Below are positions 8,485-17,798 of a DNA stretch of 64,000 nt, piece after piece. This DNA is from Streptomyces cucumeris (GTDB lineage: Bacteria; Actinomycetota; Actinomycetes; Streptomycetales; Streptomycetaceae), in NCBI RefSeq assembly GCF_024295805.1, contig NZ_JANCLX010000001.1, positions 297,901-361,900 of the forward strand, written 5' to 3'. The notes below the pieces were generated by a model. That model did not search any database and had not been told where the DNA came from. It worked only from the letters and a program-made list of their open reading frames with translations. The translations under genes and the position numbers were made by a program. Within the stretch, counting starts at the first letter, position 1. Each line of letters begins with the position of its first letter.

Positions 8485-9228
8485 TCAGCGCCGCCGCAGG
8501 GCCGGGTGGTCCGCCACCACCGTGCAGGACCCGGGCGCCACCTCGGTGAAGCCCGCGTCCCGCACCACCGGCAGCCCGCTCGTGGTGAGCGCCTCCCAGC
8601 GCGCGGGTGACGCGGTGCGCACCGCCAGCGGGAAGCCCGCGGCCCGCCAGGCCGCCCGCGCCGTGCCGTCCAGCCGCCACCAGGCGAGCTGGGCGCCGTG
8701 CCCGGCCTGGGCCATCGCCTTGCCCGCCGACATATCGATATGCGGATTCATCCACAGCACTGGTCCATCAGAGCCGGGCGCGGCCGGGGGCTCCGGATCG
8801 TCCAGGTCGGTGCCGGACACCTGGAGCTTGACCAGCTCCTTCGGCCAGCCGTCCAGCGGCACCGGCGGGAAGACGCGTACCTCCGCCTCCGCCCGGCCGT
8901 CCGTCGCCCGCCCGGTCACCGTGATGCCCGGCAGTGTCCCGGCCCGCCGCCACTCCGCACCGCGTGCCCGCCGCACCACCTTGCGGATCCGGGCGTCCTG
9001 CCAGGCCGTCACGGCCTCGGCCCATGCGCCGTCCGTCGCGGTCGCCCGCTCGTCCGACAGCAGGACCAGCACCGCGCGGGCCGCCGTCTCCAGGGCGTCG
9101 GTACGGGTCGGGGGCGCGGCCTTCTCGATCCGGACCACCAGGGGCAGGACGAACTGCGGCGCGGCGTCCCGGTCGGTCTCCGCGGTACGGAACGGGCTGG
9201 TCTCGGGGTGGGTTCCGGAGCTGGTCAC
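8485..9228 (-). CDS. PTH2-type peptidyl-tRNA hydrolase-like protein
   Basis: 247 aa. The C-terminal half has the PTH2 signature NPHIDMSAGKAMAQAGHGAQ followed by GLPVVRDAGFTEVAPGSCTV, the usual catalytic core that cleaves peptidyl-tRNA. The N-terminal 125 residues are an actinobacterial extension of unknown role (QFVLPLVVRIEKAAPPTR, AVTAWQDARIRKVVRRARG). Overall length is about twice that of archaeal/eukaryotic Pth2. The GTG at 9226-9228 has no clear ribosome-binding site. It is probably an accessory peptidyl-tRNA hydrolase, because Streptomyces also carries a classical Pth elsewhere (general knowledge). Confidence 0.8.
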   Translation of the reverse strand: MTSSGTHPETSPFRTAETDRDAAPQFVLPLVVRIEKAAPPTRTDALETAARAVLVLLSDERATATDGAWAEAVTAWQDARIRKVVRRARGAEWRRAGTLPGITVTGRATDGRAEAEVRVFPPVPLDGWPKELVKLQVSGTDLDDPEPPAAPGSDGPVLWMNPHIDMSAGKAMAQAGHGAQLAWWRLDGTARAAWRAAGFPLAVRTASPARWEALTTSGLPVVRDAGFTEVAPGSCTVVADHPALRRR

Positions 9229-9309
9229 GCGCCCAGTCTGCCAGCAGGGCGCACGTCCCGAGTCCGTCGGATATTGCGAAATGATCAGCAAGCCCGGAAT
9301 TATGTGTAC

Positions 9310-9987
9310 ATGCAGAGTGATCTCTTCTCCCCGGAGTACATGGCGCAGTTCGCCACCGCGCCGGGGATGACCCTCCAGAACCCGAAATCGATCAAGTACG
9401 CGGTCAACGGCGAGTGTTACGCCCGCCAGGGTGCCATGGTCGCGTTCCGCGGCGACCTCTCCTTCGAGAAGCACGGCCAGGGCGTCGGCAAGTTCCTCAA
9501 GCGCGCGATGACCGGTGAGGGCCTGGCCCTCATGGTCGTCCGGGGCCAGGGCGAGGCGTGGTTCGCGCATGAGGCGGCCAACTGCTTCGTGGTGGACCTC
9601 GCCCCCGGCGACAGCCTCACGATCAACGGGCACAACGTCCTGTGCTTCGATTCCTCCCTCTCCTACGAGATAGCGATGCTCAAGGGCGCGGGGATGACGG
9701 GCGGCGGTCTGTTCAACACCGTGTTCAGCGGCGCCGGACGGCTCGGTCTCATCTGTGAGGGCAACCCCATCGTCATCCCGGTGTCCGCCACCGACCCGGT
9801 GTGCGTGGACACCGACGCGGTTGTCGGCTGGACGACCTCGCTGCGCACCTCGCTGCACCGCTCACAGAGCTTCGGCTCGATGCTGCGCGGCGGTTCGGGC
9901 GAGGCCGTCCAGCTCCGGCTGGACGGGGAGGGGTTCGTGATCGTGCGCCCGAGCGAGGTCAAGCCCGAGAAGAACGGCTCCAACTGA
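9310..9987 (+). CDS. AIM24 family protein
   Basis: 225 aa. MTLQNPKSIKYAVNGECYARQGAM and the repeated beta-strand pattern with GEGLALMVVRGQGEAWFA, LICEGNPIVIPVS and AVVGWTTSL match the AIM24/TIGR00266 beta-helix family, named after a yeast mitochondrial protein. Function in bacteria is unknown. ATG at 9310 was chosen; GTG at 9304 is possible. It is divergent from the PTH2-like gene and 44 bp upstream of the ABC ATPase gene. Confidence 0.85.
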   Translation: MQSDLFSPEYMAQFATAPGMTLQNPKSIKYAVNGECYARQGAMVAFRGDLSFEKHGQGVGKFLKRAMTGEGLALMVVRGQGEAWFAHEAANCFVVDLAPGDSLTINGHNVLCFDSSLSYEIAMLKGAGMTGGGLFNTVFSGAGRLGLICEGNPIVIPVSATDPVCVDTDAVVGWTTSLRTSLHRSQSFGSMLRGGSGEAVQLRLDGEGFVIVRPSEVKPEKNGSN

Positions 9988-10031
9988 GCCATGGGGGTGG
10001 TTGGTCCGCTCGTTGTCTAGGCTCAACCGGT

Positions 10032-10940
10032 ATGAGACTGCGGGGAGTCGGCCGACGCTACGGTCTGGGCGGGCCCTGGGTGCTGCGCGGGATCGACCTC
10101 GAACTGGCACCCGGTTCGCTGGTCCGCGTGGAGGGCACCAACGGCAGTGGGAAGTCCACCCTGCTGCGGCTGCTCGCCGGGATCGACGCGCCGAGCGCGG
10201 GCCGGATCACCGGCCGTCCGCGCACCGCGTACGTACCCGAGCGCTTCCCGGCCGAACTCCCCCTCTCCGCCCGTGGCTACCTGGTCCACCTGGGGCGCAT
10301 CCACGGACTGGGGCGTACGGCGGCGGAGCGCGGGGCGGGGGAGTGGCTGGAACGGTTCGGCGCGGCCGGACACGCCGACACCGCGCTCACCGAGCTGTCC
10401 AAGGGCAGCAGCCAGAAGGTGGCCGTGGCGCAGGCGCTGCTCGGCGCCCCCGGGCTGCTGGTCCTCGACGAGGCGTGGACCGGCCTGGACCGGGCGGCGC
10501 GCGCCGAACTGGATGCCGCCGTCGCCGAACGGGTCGCGGCGGGAGGCACGGTCGTCTTCGTCGACCACGATCCCCGGCGGCTGTCCGGCGCCGCCGACAC
10601 CGTCCTCCGCGTCGCCGACGCGCGGCTGACGCCGGTGGCCGCGCACCGGCCGGACGCGTCGGGGCCGCGGCCCAAGGGCCCGGAGGACGATGCGGGGCCG
10701 TGGGTGGCGGTGGTGACCGAGGGCCCGCCGGGCACCGGCCTCCCGCCGGATCTGCCCGGCGCGCCGCGCCACGAGCCCCTTGCGCCGGGGCGCGTCGGCC
10801 CCGGCCCCGTACGGCTCACCGTCGGCGCCGCGCACTCCGACGCGCTGCTGCGCGCCCTGCTCACCGCCCACCCGCCGTGGCACATCCGCTCCGTGACGGA
10901 GCTCCCGGTCACGGCGGCGACTCCCCCGGAGGGACCATGA
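10032..10940 (+). CDS. ABC transporter ATP-binding protein
   Basis: 302 aa. Walker A is EGTNGSGKST (residues 36-45), the signature motif LTELSKGSSQKVAVAQAL, and Walker B LLVLDEAW, with the H-loop in VVFVDHDP. The last 100 residues form a Pro/Gly-rich extension ending in a small domain (RLTVGAAHSDALLRALL). TAGGCT at 10017-10022 may be the -10 of its promoter, close to the ATG. The permease gene overlaps its stop by ATGA. The pair resembles small exporters; the substrate is unknown. Confidence 0.88.
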   Translation: MRLRGVGRRYGLGGPWVLRGIDLELAPGSLVRVEGTNGSGKSTLLRLLAGIDAPSAGRITGRPRTAYVPERFPAELPLSARGYLVHLGRIHGLGRTAAERGAGEWLERFGAAGHADTALTELSKGSSQKVAVAQALLGAPGLLVLDEAWTGLDRAARAELDAAVAERVAAGGTVVFVDHDPRRLSGAADTVLRVADARLTPVAAHRPDASGPRPKGPEDDAGPWVAVVTEGPPGTGLPPDLPGAPRHEPLAPGRVGPGPVRLTVGAAHSDALLRALLTAHPPWHIRSVTELPVTAATPPEGP

Positions 10941-11605
10941 CCGCCCTGCTGCGCTACCAGGCCGCGCTGCTGGTCCGTTCACAGCGCTGGCTGTCGCCGG
11001 TGCTGCTCTACGCCGCCTTCATGGGTATCGCGGTGCGGGCCGGGGACCCGGTCCTCGACTCCTTCGGCTACGCCGCCGCCGCGCTGCTCCCGGTGGCGGC
11101 CTGGCTGGTGCGGGTGTGCACCGGCACCGAGCCCGCCGCGGCGCGTACCTGCGCGGCCGCGGCGGCGGGACCCGCCCGGGCGCACCTCGCCTCGGTGCTC
11201 ACCGCGCTCCTCGGTGCGCTCGCGCTCGGCACCGTGGGGACCCTGTACGTCGCCCTCATCGGCGATCCGCACACCGCGGACCACCGGACCGGGATCCCGC
11301 TGGGGAGGGCGACCGCCGCCGGGCTGCTGGCCGCCCTCGCCTGCGCGCTGCTGGGCACGGCCGTCGGCGCGCTGTGCAACCGGCCGCTGCTGCGCGGCCC
11401 CGGCTGGGCCGTCTCCGCCACCGCGGTCACCACGCTGCTGGTGCTGGTGGCCGGTGCCTCGCCCGCGAACGCCGCCGTGTCGGGGCTGGTGGAGGGGTCG
11501 CATACCGGCGCCGTACCGCTGCCGCTGCTCCCGCTGGCGGTGACCTGCCTGGCCGCCGCCGGGGCGACCGCCCTGGCCTGCGCCCTCAGCTCCCGCCGGA
11601 CATAG
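10937..11605 (+). CDS. ABC transporter permease
   Basis: 222 aa with about six hydrophobic segments (for example SPVLLYAAFMGIAV, AALLPVAAWLVRV, VLTALLGALALGTVGTLYVAL, TAAGLLAALACALLGTAVGAL, TAVTTLLVLVAGA, LPLAVTCLAAAGATALACAL). It overlaps the ATPase gene by four bases (ATGA), so the two proteins are made together. It is the membrane half of the exporter; nothing in the sequence points to a substrate. Confidence 0.85.
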   Translation: MTALLRYQAALLVRSQRWLSPVLLYAAFMGIAVRAGDPVLDSFGYAAAALLPVAAWLVRVCTGTEPAAARTCAAAAAGPARAHLASVLTALLGALALGTVGTLYVALIGDPHTADHRTGIPLGRATAAGLLAALACALLGTAVGALCNRPLLRGPGWAVSATAVTTLLVLVAGASPANAAVSGLVEGSHTGAVPLPLLPLAVTCLAAAGATALACALSSRRT

Positions 11606-11610
11606 CGGGG

Positions 11611-11632
11611 CCCGGGCGCGACGACGCCCGGG
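11611..11632. terminator. Stem-loop between convergent genes
   Basis: cccgggcg (11611-11618) pairs perfectly with cgcccggg (11625-11632) over a 6-nt loop. It starts 6 bases after the permease stop. Probable terminator for the ABC operon and possibly for the convergent PhoX-like gene. Confidence 0.6.
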
Positions 11633-11683
11633 GAGCCGCGCGACCGGCCATGACGCGGCCGCGCGGCATGTCCCGCGGAGCGC

Positions 11684-13084
11684 TCAGTGCTGCCAGGGGC
11701 CGGTCACCGCGAAGGTGGTCCCGGGCGTGTAGCAGTTGACGTACATGGTCCCGCCGTCCGGGGCGAAGGTGACACCCGCGAACTCACCCCATTCCGGCTT
11801 CTCCGGGGTGCCGATGTTCTGCCGTCCGCGGGCCATCGGATAGACCTCGCCGCGCCGGGTCAGCCCGAAGACGTGCTGGGCGCCGTCGCCGTCCTCGCAC
11901 ACCATCAGGCCGCCGCTGGGCGCCAGCGTGATGTTGTCGGGGGACTCGCCGGGCAGCTGGAGGTCGGTGTCGGGACCGAAGACGATCACCAGGGTGAGCC
12001 GCCTCCGCTGCGGGTCGTAGCGCCAGATCTGGCCGTAGTGGTCGGCCGCCGAACCGTCCGAGCTCTTGGCGAAGCTGGAGACGAAGTAGACCGACGACCC
12101 GCCCCAGTAGCAGCCCTCCAGCTTCTGGGCGTGGGTGATGCCGCCCGCGCCGAAGTCCTGGAAGCGGATGGGGGTCTCCTTGGCGAGCGGATCGGGGACC
12201 GTCACCCACTCGATGCCGTCGAAGGTGGTGCCGGTCTCCTGGATCGTGGAGAGGTCGCGTACGCCCGGCACCCGCATCGCCTGGAGTTCACCGCCCGCGC
12301 GGAGCGAGCCGGTACCGCCGAGGGGCTTCTTCGGCCGGAACCGGTAGAAGAGCCCGAACGGCTTCTCGAAGGCGTCCTCGGTCTCGTAGATGATGCCGTT
12401 GCGCGGGTCGACCGCGATGGCCTCGTGCTGGAAGCGGCCCATGGCGGTGAGCGGCACGGCGCCGGTGCGGCGCGGGTCGTAGGGGTCGACCTCGAAGATG
12501 AAGCCGTGGTCCTTGGTGTACCCGTTGGTCCCGGCCCTGTCCTCGGTCTCCTCGCAGGTCAGCCAGGTGTGCCAGGGGGTGGGGCCGCCCGCGCAGTTGA
12601 CCGCGGTGCCCGCGATCGCCACGCGCTCGGAGAGCACCTGGTTGCGGGCGTCGAGTTCGAGGGCGGTACAGCCGCCCAGGCCCGCCGGGTCGTAGGTGAG
12701 GCCCTTGACCGCGGGGACGCGGATCTTGGCGGTCACGCGGTTCTCGTGGTTGCGGACCAGGTGGGTGCGGCCGTGCCTGCCGCTGGACCGGCCGGGGAAG
12801 GCGGCCATGCCGTCGCAGTTGCTGGGCACCTTGCCCTCGCCCGAGCGCAGTTCGTCGCCCTCCCGGGACAGCACCCGGTAGCGGAATCCCTTGGGGAGGT
12901 CGAGCAGACCGTCGGGGTCGGGGACGAGCGGGCCGTAGCCACCGTGGGCGGCCGCCCCGGCGGCGGAGTCGGATTCGGCGGCTGCGGCCGTACCGGCGAA
13001 GAGTTCCGGGATGGCCCCGGTGAAGGCGATGGAGGCGCCCAGCGCACCGGTGCGGCCCAGGACCTGACGTCGTGTCGCTGACAT
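11684..13084 (-). CDS. PhoX-like (DUF839) Tat-exported phosphatase-family protein
   Basis: 466 aa. The N-terminus ATRRQVLGRTGALGASIAF with a later AAAAES cleavage region is a twin-arginine signal. The mature part matches the DUF839/PhoX fold: LVRNHENR, GGCTALELD, CAGGPTPWHTWLTCEE, EVDPYDP, FQHEAIAVDPRNG, YETEDAFEKPFGLFYRF and GESPDNITLAPSGGLMVCEDGDG. PhoX enzymes are calcium/iron alkaline phosphatases; this shorter actinobacterial type may be a phosphatase or another esterase. GGGAG stands 7 nt before the ATG. No tandem PHO box (GTTCACC-like) was seen just upstream. Confidence 0.85.
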   Translation of the reverse strand: MSATRRQVLGRTGALGASIAFTGAIPELFAGTAAAAESDSAAGAAAHGGYGPLVPDPDGLLDLPKGFRYRVLSREGDELRSGEGKVPSNCDGMAAFPGRSSGRHGRTHLVRNHENRVTAKIRVPAVKGLTYDPAGLGGCTALELDARNQVLSERVAIAGTAVNCAGGPTPWHTWLTCEETEDRAGTNGYTKDHGFIFEVDPYDPRRTGAVPLTAMGRFQHEAIAVDPRNGIIYETEDAFEKPFGLFYRFRPKKPLGGTGSLRAGGELQAMRVPGVRDLSTIQETGTTFDGIEWVTVPDPLAKETPIRFQDFGAGGITHAQKLEGCYWGGSSVYFVSSFAKSSDGSAADHYGQIWRYDPQRRRLTLVIVFGPDTDLQLPGESPDNITLAPSGGLMVCEDGDGAQHVFGLTRRGEVYPMARGRQNIGTPEKPEWGEFAGVTFAPDGGTMYVNCYTPGTTFAVTGPWQH

Positions 13085-13220
13085 GCGGTAACTCCCTGCT
13101 GGCGGACAGGAAATATGACCGCACGTGTGTATCACGCGCAACGCCGCGCGGGAACCATCTGATCCGTGTCGGCTGTGCGCGTCTCACCCGGTGACGGCCG
13201 GTGCGGGCCGGCCCGGCGGC

Positions 13221-14336
13221 TCAGTGTCCGCCGTGCGTCCCGGCGAGCCCCTTGGCGTCCCGGGCCAGGGCCGTGAGCCGGGATATCGCCCGGAAGTACT
13301 TCTTCCGGTAGCCGCCGTTGAGCATCTCCTCGCTGAAGAGCTGGTCGAACGGGACACCGGACGCCAGCACCGGCACCTCGCGGTCGTAGAGCCGGTCCGC
13401 CAGGACCACCAGCCGCAGCGCGGTCGACTGGTCCGGCACTGGTCCGACCCCGGTCAGACACACGGCCTGGATGCCGTCGCACATCGCGCCGTAGCGGCTC
13501 GGGTGCACCCGGGAGAGGTGCTCCAGCAGGGAGGGGAAGTCGTCGAGCGAGGCGCCGGGAGTGCGGTACGCCGCGCGCGTCACCGTGTCGTCGGAGTGCG
13601 GGGCGGGGGCCTCGGGCAGCCCGCGGTGCCGGTAGTCCTCGCCGTCGATGCGCAGGGGGCGGAAGTGGGCGGACAGCCCCTGTATCTCGCGCAGGAAGTC
13701 GGCGGCGGCGAACCGGCCCTCGCCCAGCTTGCCGGGGAGCGTGTTGGAGGTCGCGGCCAGTGCCACGCCCGCGTCGACCAGTTTGCCGAGGAGGGTGGAG
13801 ACCAGCACGGTGTCGCCCGGGTCGTCCAGCTCGAACTCGTCGATGCACAGCAGCCGGTGGCCGCTGAGGGTCCGCACGGTCTGCTGGAAACCGAGGGCGC
13901 CGACGAGGTTGGTCAGCTCCACGAAGGTGCCGAACGCCTTCTGCTCGGGGGCGGCCGGGGTGGCGTGCCAGAGGGAGGCCAGCAGATGGGTCTTGCCGAC
14001 GCCGTAACCCCCGTCGAGGTACATCCCGCGCGGGCCGCTGGGGACGGTGGGCTTGGGCTCCCGCCGGAACCAGTGCCGTCGCCGTCCGTCCTTGGCGCTC
14101 GCCCCGCCGCCGAGTCCCTCGGCGAAGTCGCCGAGCGCCTTGACGGCCTCGGCCTGGCTGGGCTGGTCGCGGTCCGGGATGTAGTTGTCGAAGCTCACCG
14201 TCGCGAAGCGGGGCGGCGGCACCATCTCGGCGACCAGGCGCTCGGCCGGAACCTGAGGCGCGCGGGCGGTGAGGGCTACCGGGGCTTCGGCGGCTATCGG
14301 GCCTGCCGAGCCAGAAGTGGTGGTTGGTGCAGACAC
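13221..14336 (-). CDS. zapE: Cell division ATPase ZapE (AFG1-like)
   Basis: 371 aa. FDNYIPDRDQPSQAEAV leads into Walker A (LDGGYGVGKTHLL) and Walker B (LLCIDEFELDD), then TLLGKLVDAGVALAATSNTLP (sensor 1) and a C-terminal FSEEMLNGGYRKKYFRAISRL. This is the single-AAA module of ZapE/AFG1, which in proteobacteria interacts with FtsZ; the actinobacterial role is not settled. The GTG at 14334-14336 starts VSAPTTTSG; it lies 67 bp from the divergent RibD-like gene. No operon partner. Confidence 0.88.
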   Translation of the reverse strand: MSAPTTTSGSAGPIAAEAPVALTARAPQVPAERLVAEMVPPPRFATVSFDNYIPDRDQPSQAEAVKALGDFAEGLGGGASAKDGRRRHWFRREPKPTVPSGPRGMYLDGGYGVGKTHLLASLWHATPAAPEQKAFGTFVELTNLVGALGFQQTVRTLSGHRLLCIDEFELDDPGDTVLVSTLLGKLVDAGVALAATSNTLPGKLGEGRFAAADFLREIQGLSAHFRPLRIDGEDYRHRGLPEAPAPHSDDTVTRAAYRTPGASLDDFPSLLEHLSRVHPSRYGAMCDGIQAVCLTGVGPVPDQSTALRLVVLADRLYDREVPVLASGVPFDQLFSEEMLNGGYRKKYFRAISRLTALARDAKGLAGTHGGH

Positions 14337-14403
14337 GGAAGTCCAGGGTAGTCGCTTTTCCGGGGCCGACCGACCGAGAGGGAGGCATGTCACACTGCGC
14401 CGT

Positions 14404-15213
14404 ATGCGACGCCTGTTCCCGCTGTCCACCGAACCGACCACCGGATCCGCCGCGGCACGCGGCGCCGAGGACCGTGAATGGGGGCTGGACGAGCTCGCCG
14501 ACGCCTATGCCTACCCGGACCGGCCGCCGGGCCCCACCGGAGCCGTACTGCGGGCCAACATGGTCTCCTCGCTCGACGGCGCGGCCCATCACGACGGCCG
14601 CTCGCAGCCGCTGTCGTCCACCGCCGATATGCGGATCTTCGGAGTGCTGCGCGGTCTTGCCGACGCCGTCGTCGTCGGCGCGGAGACCGTCCGCAGGGAG
14701 GGCTATCGCCCCGCGCGGGCCCGGGAGGCGTTCGCCGAGCGCCGGGCGGCGCTCGGCCAGGCCCCCGCGCCGGCCATCGCCGTCGTCAGCGCCGGTCTGG
14801 ACCTGGATTTCTCGCTGCCGCTGTTCACCGAGCCGGTGGTGCCGACGCTGGTGATCACCGGCGGCCGGGCGGCCGGGGACCGGCTGGCGGCGGCCCGCGC
14901 CTCCGGTGCCGACGTGGTGCTCGCCGGGGCCGCGGAGTCCGGCCGGGTGGACGCCACCACGATCGTGACCGCCCTGGCCGCGCGCGGTCACACCCGGCTG
15001 CTGACCGAGGGCGGCCCGAAACTTCTAGGACTGTTTGCCGCAGCCGGGGTACTCGACGAGCTATGTCTGTCGATGGCGCCCATGCTGGCCGCGGGGGATG
15101 CGGCGCGCATCGTCAACGGTCCCGCCCTGGTGGAACCGGAACGGTTCGCTCTTGCTTCTGTCCTGGAGGAAGCCGGTTTCCTTTTCACCCGCTACCGTCG
15201 GATTTACCAATAA
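14404..15213 (+). CDS. RibD C-terminal-like pyrimidine reductase
   Basis: 269 aa. RANMVSSLDGAAHHDGRSQPL is the substrate-side motif and FGVLRGLADAVVVGAETVRREGY the NADPH-side motif of the RibD reductase/DHFR-like fold, with LLTEGGPKLLG near the C-terminus. No deaminase domain is present, so it is a stand-alone reductase domain; it may serve riboflavin synthesis or another 5-amino-uracil-like substrate. It is transcribed away from zapE. Confidence 0.88.
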   Translation: MRRLFPLSTEPTTGSAAARGAEDREWGLDELADAYAYPDRPPGPTGAVLRANMVSSLDGAAHHDGRSQPLSSTADMRIFGVLRGLADAVVVGAETVRREGYRPARAREAFAERRAALGQAPAPAIAVVSAGLDLDFSLPLFTEPVVPTLVITGGRAAGDRLAAARASGADVVLAGAAESGRVDATTIVTALAARGHTRLLTEGGPKLLGLFAAAGVLDELCLSMAPMLAAGDAARIVNGPALVEPERFALASVLEEAGFLFTRYRRIYQ

Positions 15214-15289
15214 TGTTGCAGTAAAGGCATAAACGGACTGGATTCCTGGATTCCGGTATTGGATCCGTGAATGGAGAAGGGCGCCTGCC

Positions 15290-15781
15290 GTGTTCACGAG
15301 CGTTTTGATGATCGAGAAGCCCCTGACCCCTGCCGACGTGGAGTTCGTCACCACCCTGCACGGTGACGACGCGGTGTCCTTCATCGTGTTGATGCAGCCC
15401 CGGGGCAGCAAGGACCGGCTGCTGCGCGCCATTGACGACATCGCGCTGGGCGAGCTGGAGCAGGCCGCGCAGGAGCGGGAGGAGCCCGAGGGCAGCGAGG
15501 CGCTGGAGCCCGCCGAGCGCGCCCTCAACCACTCGGTGGCGGCCCTGGAGAAAGCCGGGTGCAAGGCCAGAGGCCATGTCGTCCAGCGCCGCCCGCTGGA
15601 GGTGCTGCGCGGTGTGGTCGAGGAGACCGGCGCCGACGAGGTGATCGTGCTGACCGCCCCGCACTTCGTGGAGGAGTTCTTCCACCGGGACTGGGCCTCC
15701 CGGGCCCGCCACACCGTCGGCGTCCCGGTGCTCAAGCTGTTCTCCCACGCCGTGGACGAGGAGCAGACGGCGGGAGGCTGA
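15290..15781 (+). CDS. Small Usp-like conserved protein
   Basis: 163 aa. The C-terminal 70 residues (LEVLRGVVEETGADEVIVLTAPHFVEEF, HTVGVPVLKLFSH) resemble the end of a universal-stress-protein fold, while the first half is acidic and helical (LEQAAQEREEPEGSEALEPAE). Homologues in Streptomyces are often labelled 'indole-3-glycerol phosphate synthase', which the sequence does not support because no TIM-barrel motifs are present. GTG start with GAAGG 9 nt upstream. It precedes murC by 92 bp in the same direction. Confidence 0.75.
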   Translation: MFTSVLMIEKPLTPADVEFVTTLHGDDAVSFIVLMQPRGSKDRLLRAIDDIALGELEQAAQEREEPEGSEALEPAERALNHSVAALEKAGCKARGHVVQRRPLEVLRGVVEETGADEVIVLTAPHFVEEFFHRDWASRARHTVGVPVLKLFSHAVDEEQTAGG

Positions 15782-15873
15782 GCGCGGCGGCCGCGGCCTT
15801 GGGCGGGGCCGGACGGCGCGGGGTGCGAGAATCGGGGCCGACAACGAGAACCGCGAACCAGGGAGACCCGTAC

Positions 15874-17304
15874 ATGGCACCGGCCGGCACCGCCTCCGAC
15901 GCGCTGGATCGACCGCATTTCATCGGCATCGGCGGCGCCGGGATGTCGGGCGTCGCCAAGGTGCTCGCCCAGCGCGGCGCCCTGGTCGCGGGCAGTGACA
16001 GCAAGGACTCCCCGACCGTCGCCGCGCTGCGCGCCGCGGGCGCCACCGTGCACATCGGCCACGCCGCCGAGCACATCGCGCCCGACGCCACCAGCGTGGT
16101 GATCTCCAGTGCCATCCGCGCCGACAACCTGGAGCTGGTCACCGCCGTCGAGCGCGGCATCCCGGTGGTGCACCGCTCCGACGCGCTCGCCGCGCTGATG
16201 GACGGCGCCCGGCCGATCGCGGTCGCGGGCACCCACGGCAAGACCACCACCACCTCGATGCTCGCCGTCTCCCTGGGCAGCCTCGGCCTCGACCCCACCT
16301 ACGTCATCGGCGGTGACCTGGACGCCCCCGGCTCCAGCGCCCGCCACGGCAAGGGCGAGATCTTCGTCGCCGAGGCCGACGAGAGCGACCGCAGCTTCCA
16401 CAAGTACGCCCCCGAGGTCGCCATCGTCCTCAATGTGGAGCTCGACCACCACGCCAACTACGCCTCGATGGACGAGATCTACGAGTCCTTCGAGACCTTC
16501 GTGGGCCGCATCCGGCCGGGCGGTGCGCTCGTCATCTCCGCCGACCACGACGGCGCCCGTGAGCTGAGCGCCCGGGTGAAGGGCCGCGAGGGGCTGCGGG
16601 TCCTGACCTATGGCGAGGACGAGGGCGCGGACGTCCGGGTGCTCGACATCGTCCAGCACGGTCTGACCAGCCAGGTCACCGTGCGGCTCGCCGATGTCCT
16701 GGGCGGCCGGGAGCTCACCTTCGCCGTCTCCGTCCCCGGCCGCCACTACGCGCTCAACGCGGTGGCCGCGCTCACCGCGGGCGCCGCCCTCGGTGTGCCC
16801 GCCGCCGACCTCGCCCCCGCGATCGCCGCGTACACCGGCGTCAAGCGACGGCTCCAGCTCAAGGGCACCGCGGCCGGGGTGCAGGTCATCGACTCCTACG
16901 CGCACCACCCCACCGAGATCGCCGCCGACCTGGAGGCGATCCGCGGCGGCGCCGGGGAGGGCCGGGTCCTGGTGGTCTTCCAGCCGCATCTGTTCAGCCG
17001 CACCCAGGAGCTGGGCACCGAGATGGGCGAGGCCCTGACGCTCGCGGACGCCTCCGTGGTCCTGGACATCTACCCGGCGCGCGAGGACCCCGTCCCGGGC
17101 ATCACCAGCGCCCTGGTCATCGACGCCGCCGCGCGCGGGGGCGCCGATGTGACCGCCGAGCACGACCGGGCCGCGGTCCCCGGGCTGATCGCCGGAATGG
17201 CCAAGCCCGGTGACCTTGTTCTCACCATGGGCGCGGGTGACGTGACCGATCTCGGTCCGGAGATCCTCGCCCGTCTGGAGAGCCCGGAGAGCCGCGAGAG
17301 CTGA
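15874..17304 (+). CDS. murC: UDP-N-acetylmuramate--L-alanine ligase
   Basis: 476 aa. IGIGGAGMSGVAKVL is the N-terminal UDP-sugar-binding motif, VAGTHGKTTTTSML the Mur ligase P-loop, AEADESDRSF and LNVELDHHANY the metal and ATP sites, and YAHHPTEI with QPHLFSRT the C-terminal domain. It adds L-alanine to UDP-MurNAc in the cytoplasm. It lies outside the dcw division cluster, the usual location in many bacteria. GGGAG lies upstream of the ATG. msrB follows after 11 bp, so the two are probably cotranscribed. Confidence 0.95.
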   Translation: MAPAGTASDALDRPHFIGIGGAGMSGVAKVLAQRGALVAGSDSKDSPTVAALRAAGATVHIGHAAEHIAPDATSVVISSAIRADNLELVTAVERGIPVVHRSDALAALMDGARPIAVAGTHGKTTTTSMLAVSLGSLGLDPTYVIGGDLDAPGSSARHGKGEIFVAEADESDRSFHKYAPEVAIVLNVELDHHANYASMDEIYESFETFVGRIRPGGALVISADHDGARELSARVKGREGLRVLTYGEDEGADVRVLDIVQHGLTSQVTVRLADVLGGRELTFAVSVPGRHYALNAVAALTAGAALGVPAADLAPAIAAYTGVKRRLQLKGTAAGVQVIDSYAHHPTEIAADLEAIRGGAGEGRVLVVFQPHLFSRTQELGTEMGEALTLADASVVLDIYPAREDPVPGITSALVIDAAARGGADVTAEHDRAAVPGLIAGMAKPGDLVLTMGAGDVTDLGPEILARLESPESRES

Positions 17305-17315
17305 GGAGTCCGCCG

Positions 17316-17723
17316 ATGGCGTACGAGATCGACAAGCCGGACGAGCAGTGGCGCGCGGAGCTGAGCCCGGAGGAGTACCAGGTCCTGCGGGAGGCCGGTA
17401 CCGAGCGTGCCTTCACCGGTGAGTACACCGACACCAAGACGACCGGCGTGTACTCGTGCCGGGCGTGCGGGGCCGAGCTGTTCCGCTCGGACACCAAGTT
17501 CGAGAGCCACTGCGGCTGGCCGTCGTTCTACGACCCGGCGGACACCTCCGCGGTCGAGCTGATCGAGGACCGCTCGTACGGCATGGTCCGCACCGAGGTG
17601 CGCTGCGCCCGGTGCGGGTCCCATCTGGGCCATGTCTTCGCGGGTGAGGGCTATCCGACCCCGACCGACCAGCGGTACTGCATCAACTCCATCTCGCTGC
17701 GGCTGACGCCCCGGGAGAGCTGA
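17316..17723 (+). CDS. msrB: Peptide methionine (R)-S-oxide reductase
   Basis: 135 aa, the normal single-domain size. Two CxxC zinc pairs (CRACGAELF and CARCGSHLGHVF), the core GWPSFYDP and the catalytic Cys in QRYCINSISLRL are all present. The enzyme reduces methionine-R-sulfoxide in damaged proteins. It starts 11 bp after murC. Confidence 0.95.
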   Translation: MAYEIDKPDEQWRAELSPEEYQVLREAGTERAFTGEYTDTKTTGVYSCRACGAELFRSDTKFESHCGWPSFYDPADTSAVELIEDRSYGMVRTEVRCARCGSHLGHVFAGEGYPTPTDQRYCINSISLRLTPRES

Positions 17724-17798
17724 GGCCGGGCGCCGGAGGGTCCCGGAGGCTGCGCCAAGGGGTGGCGTGATCGGTGCGGCCGGGCCCACGATGGCCGG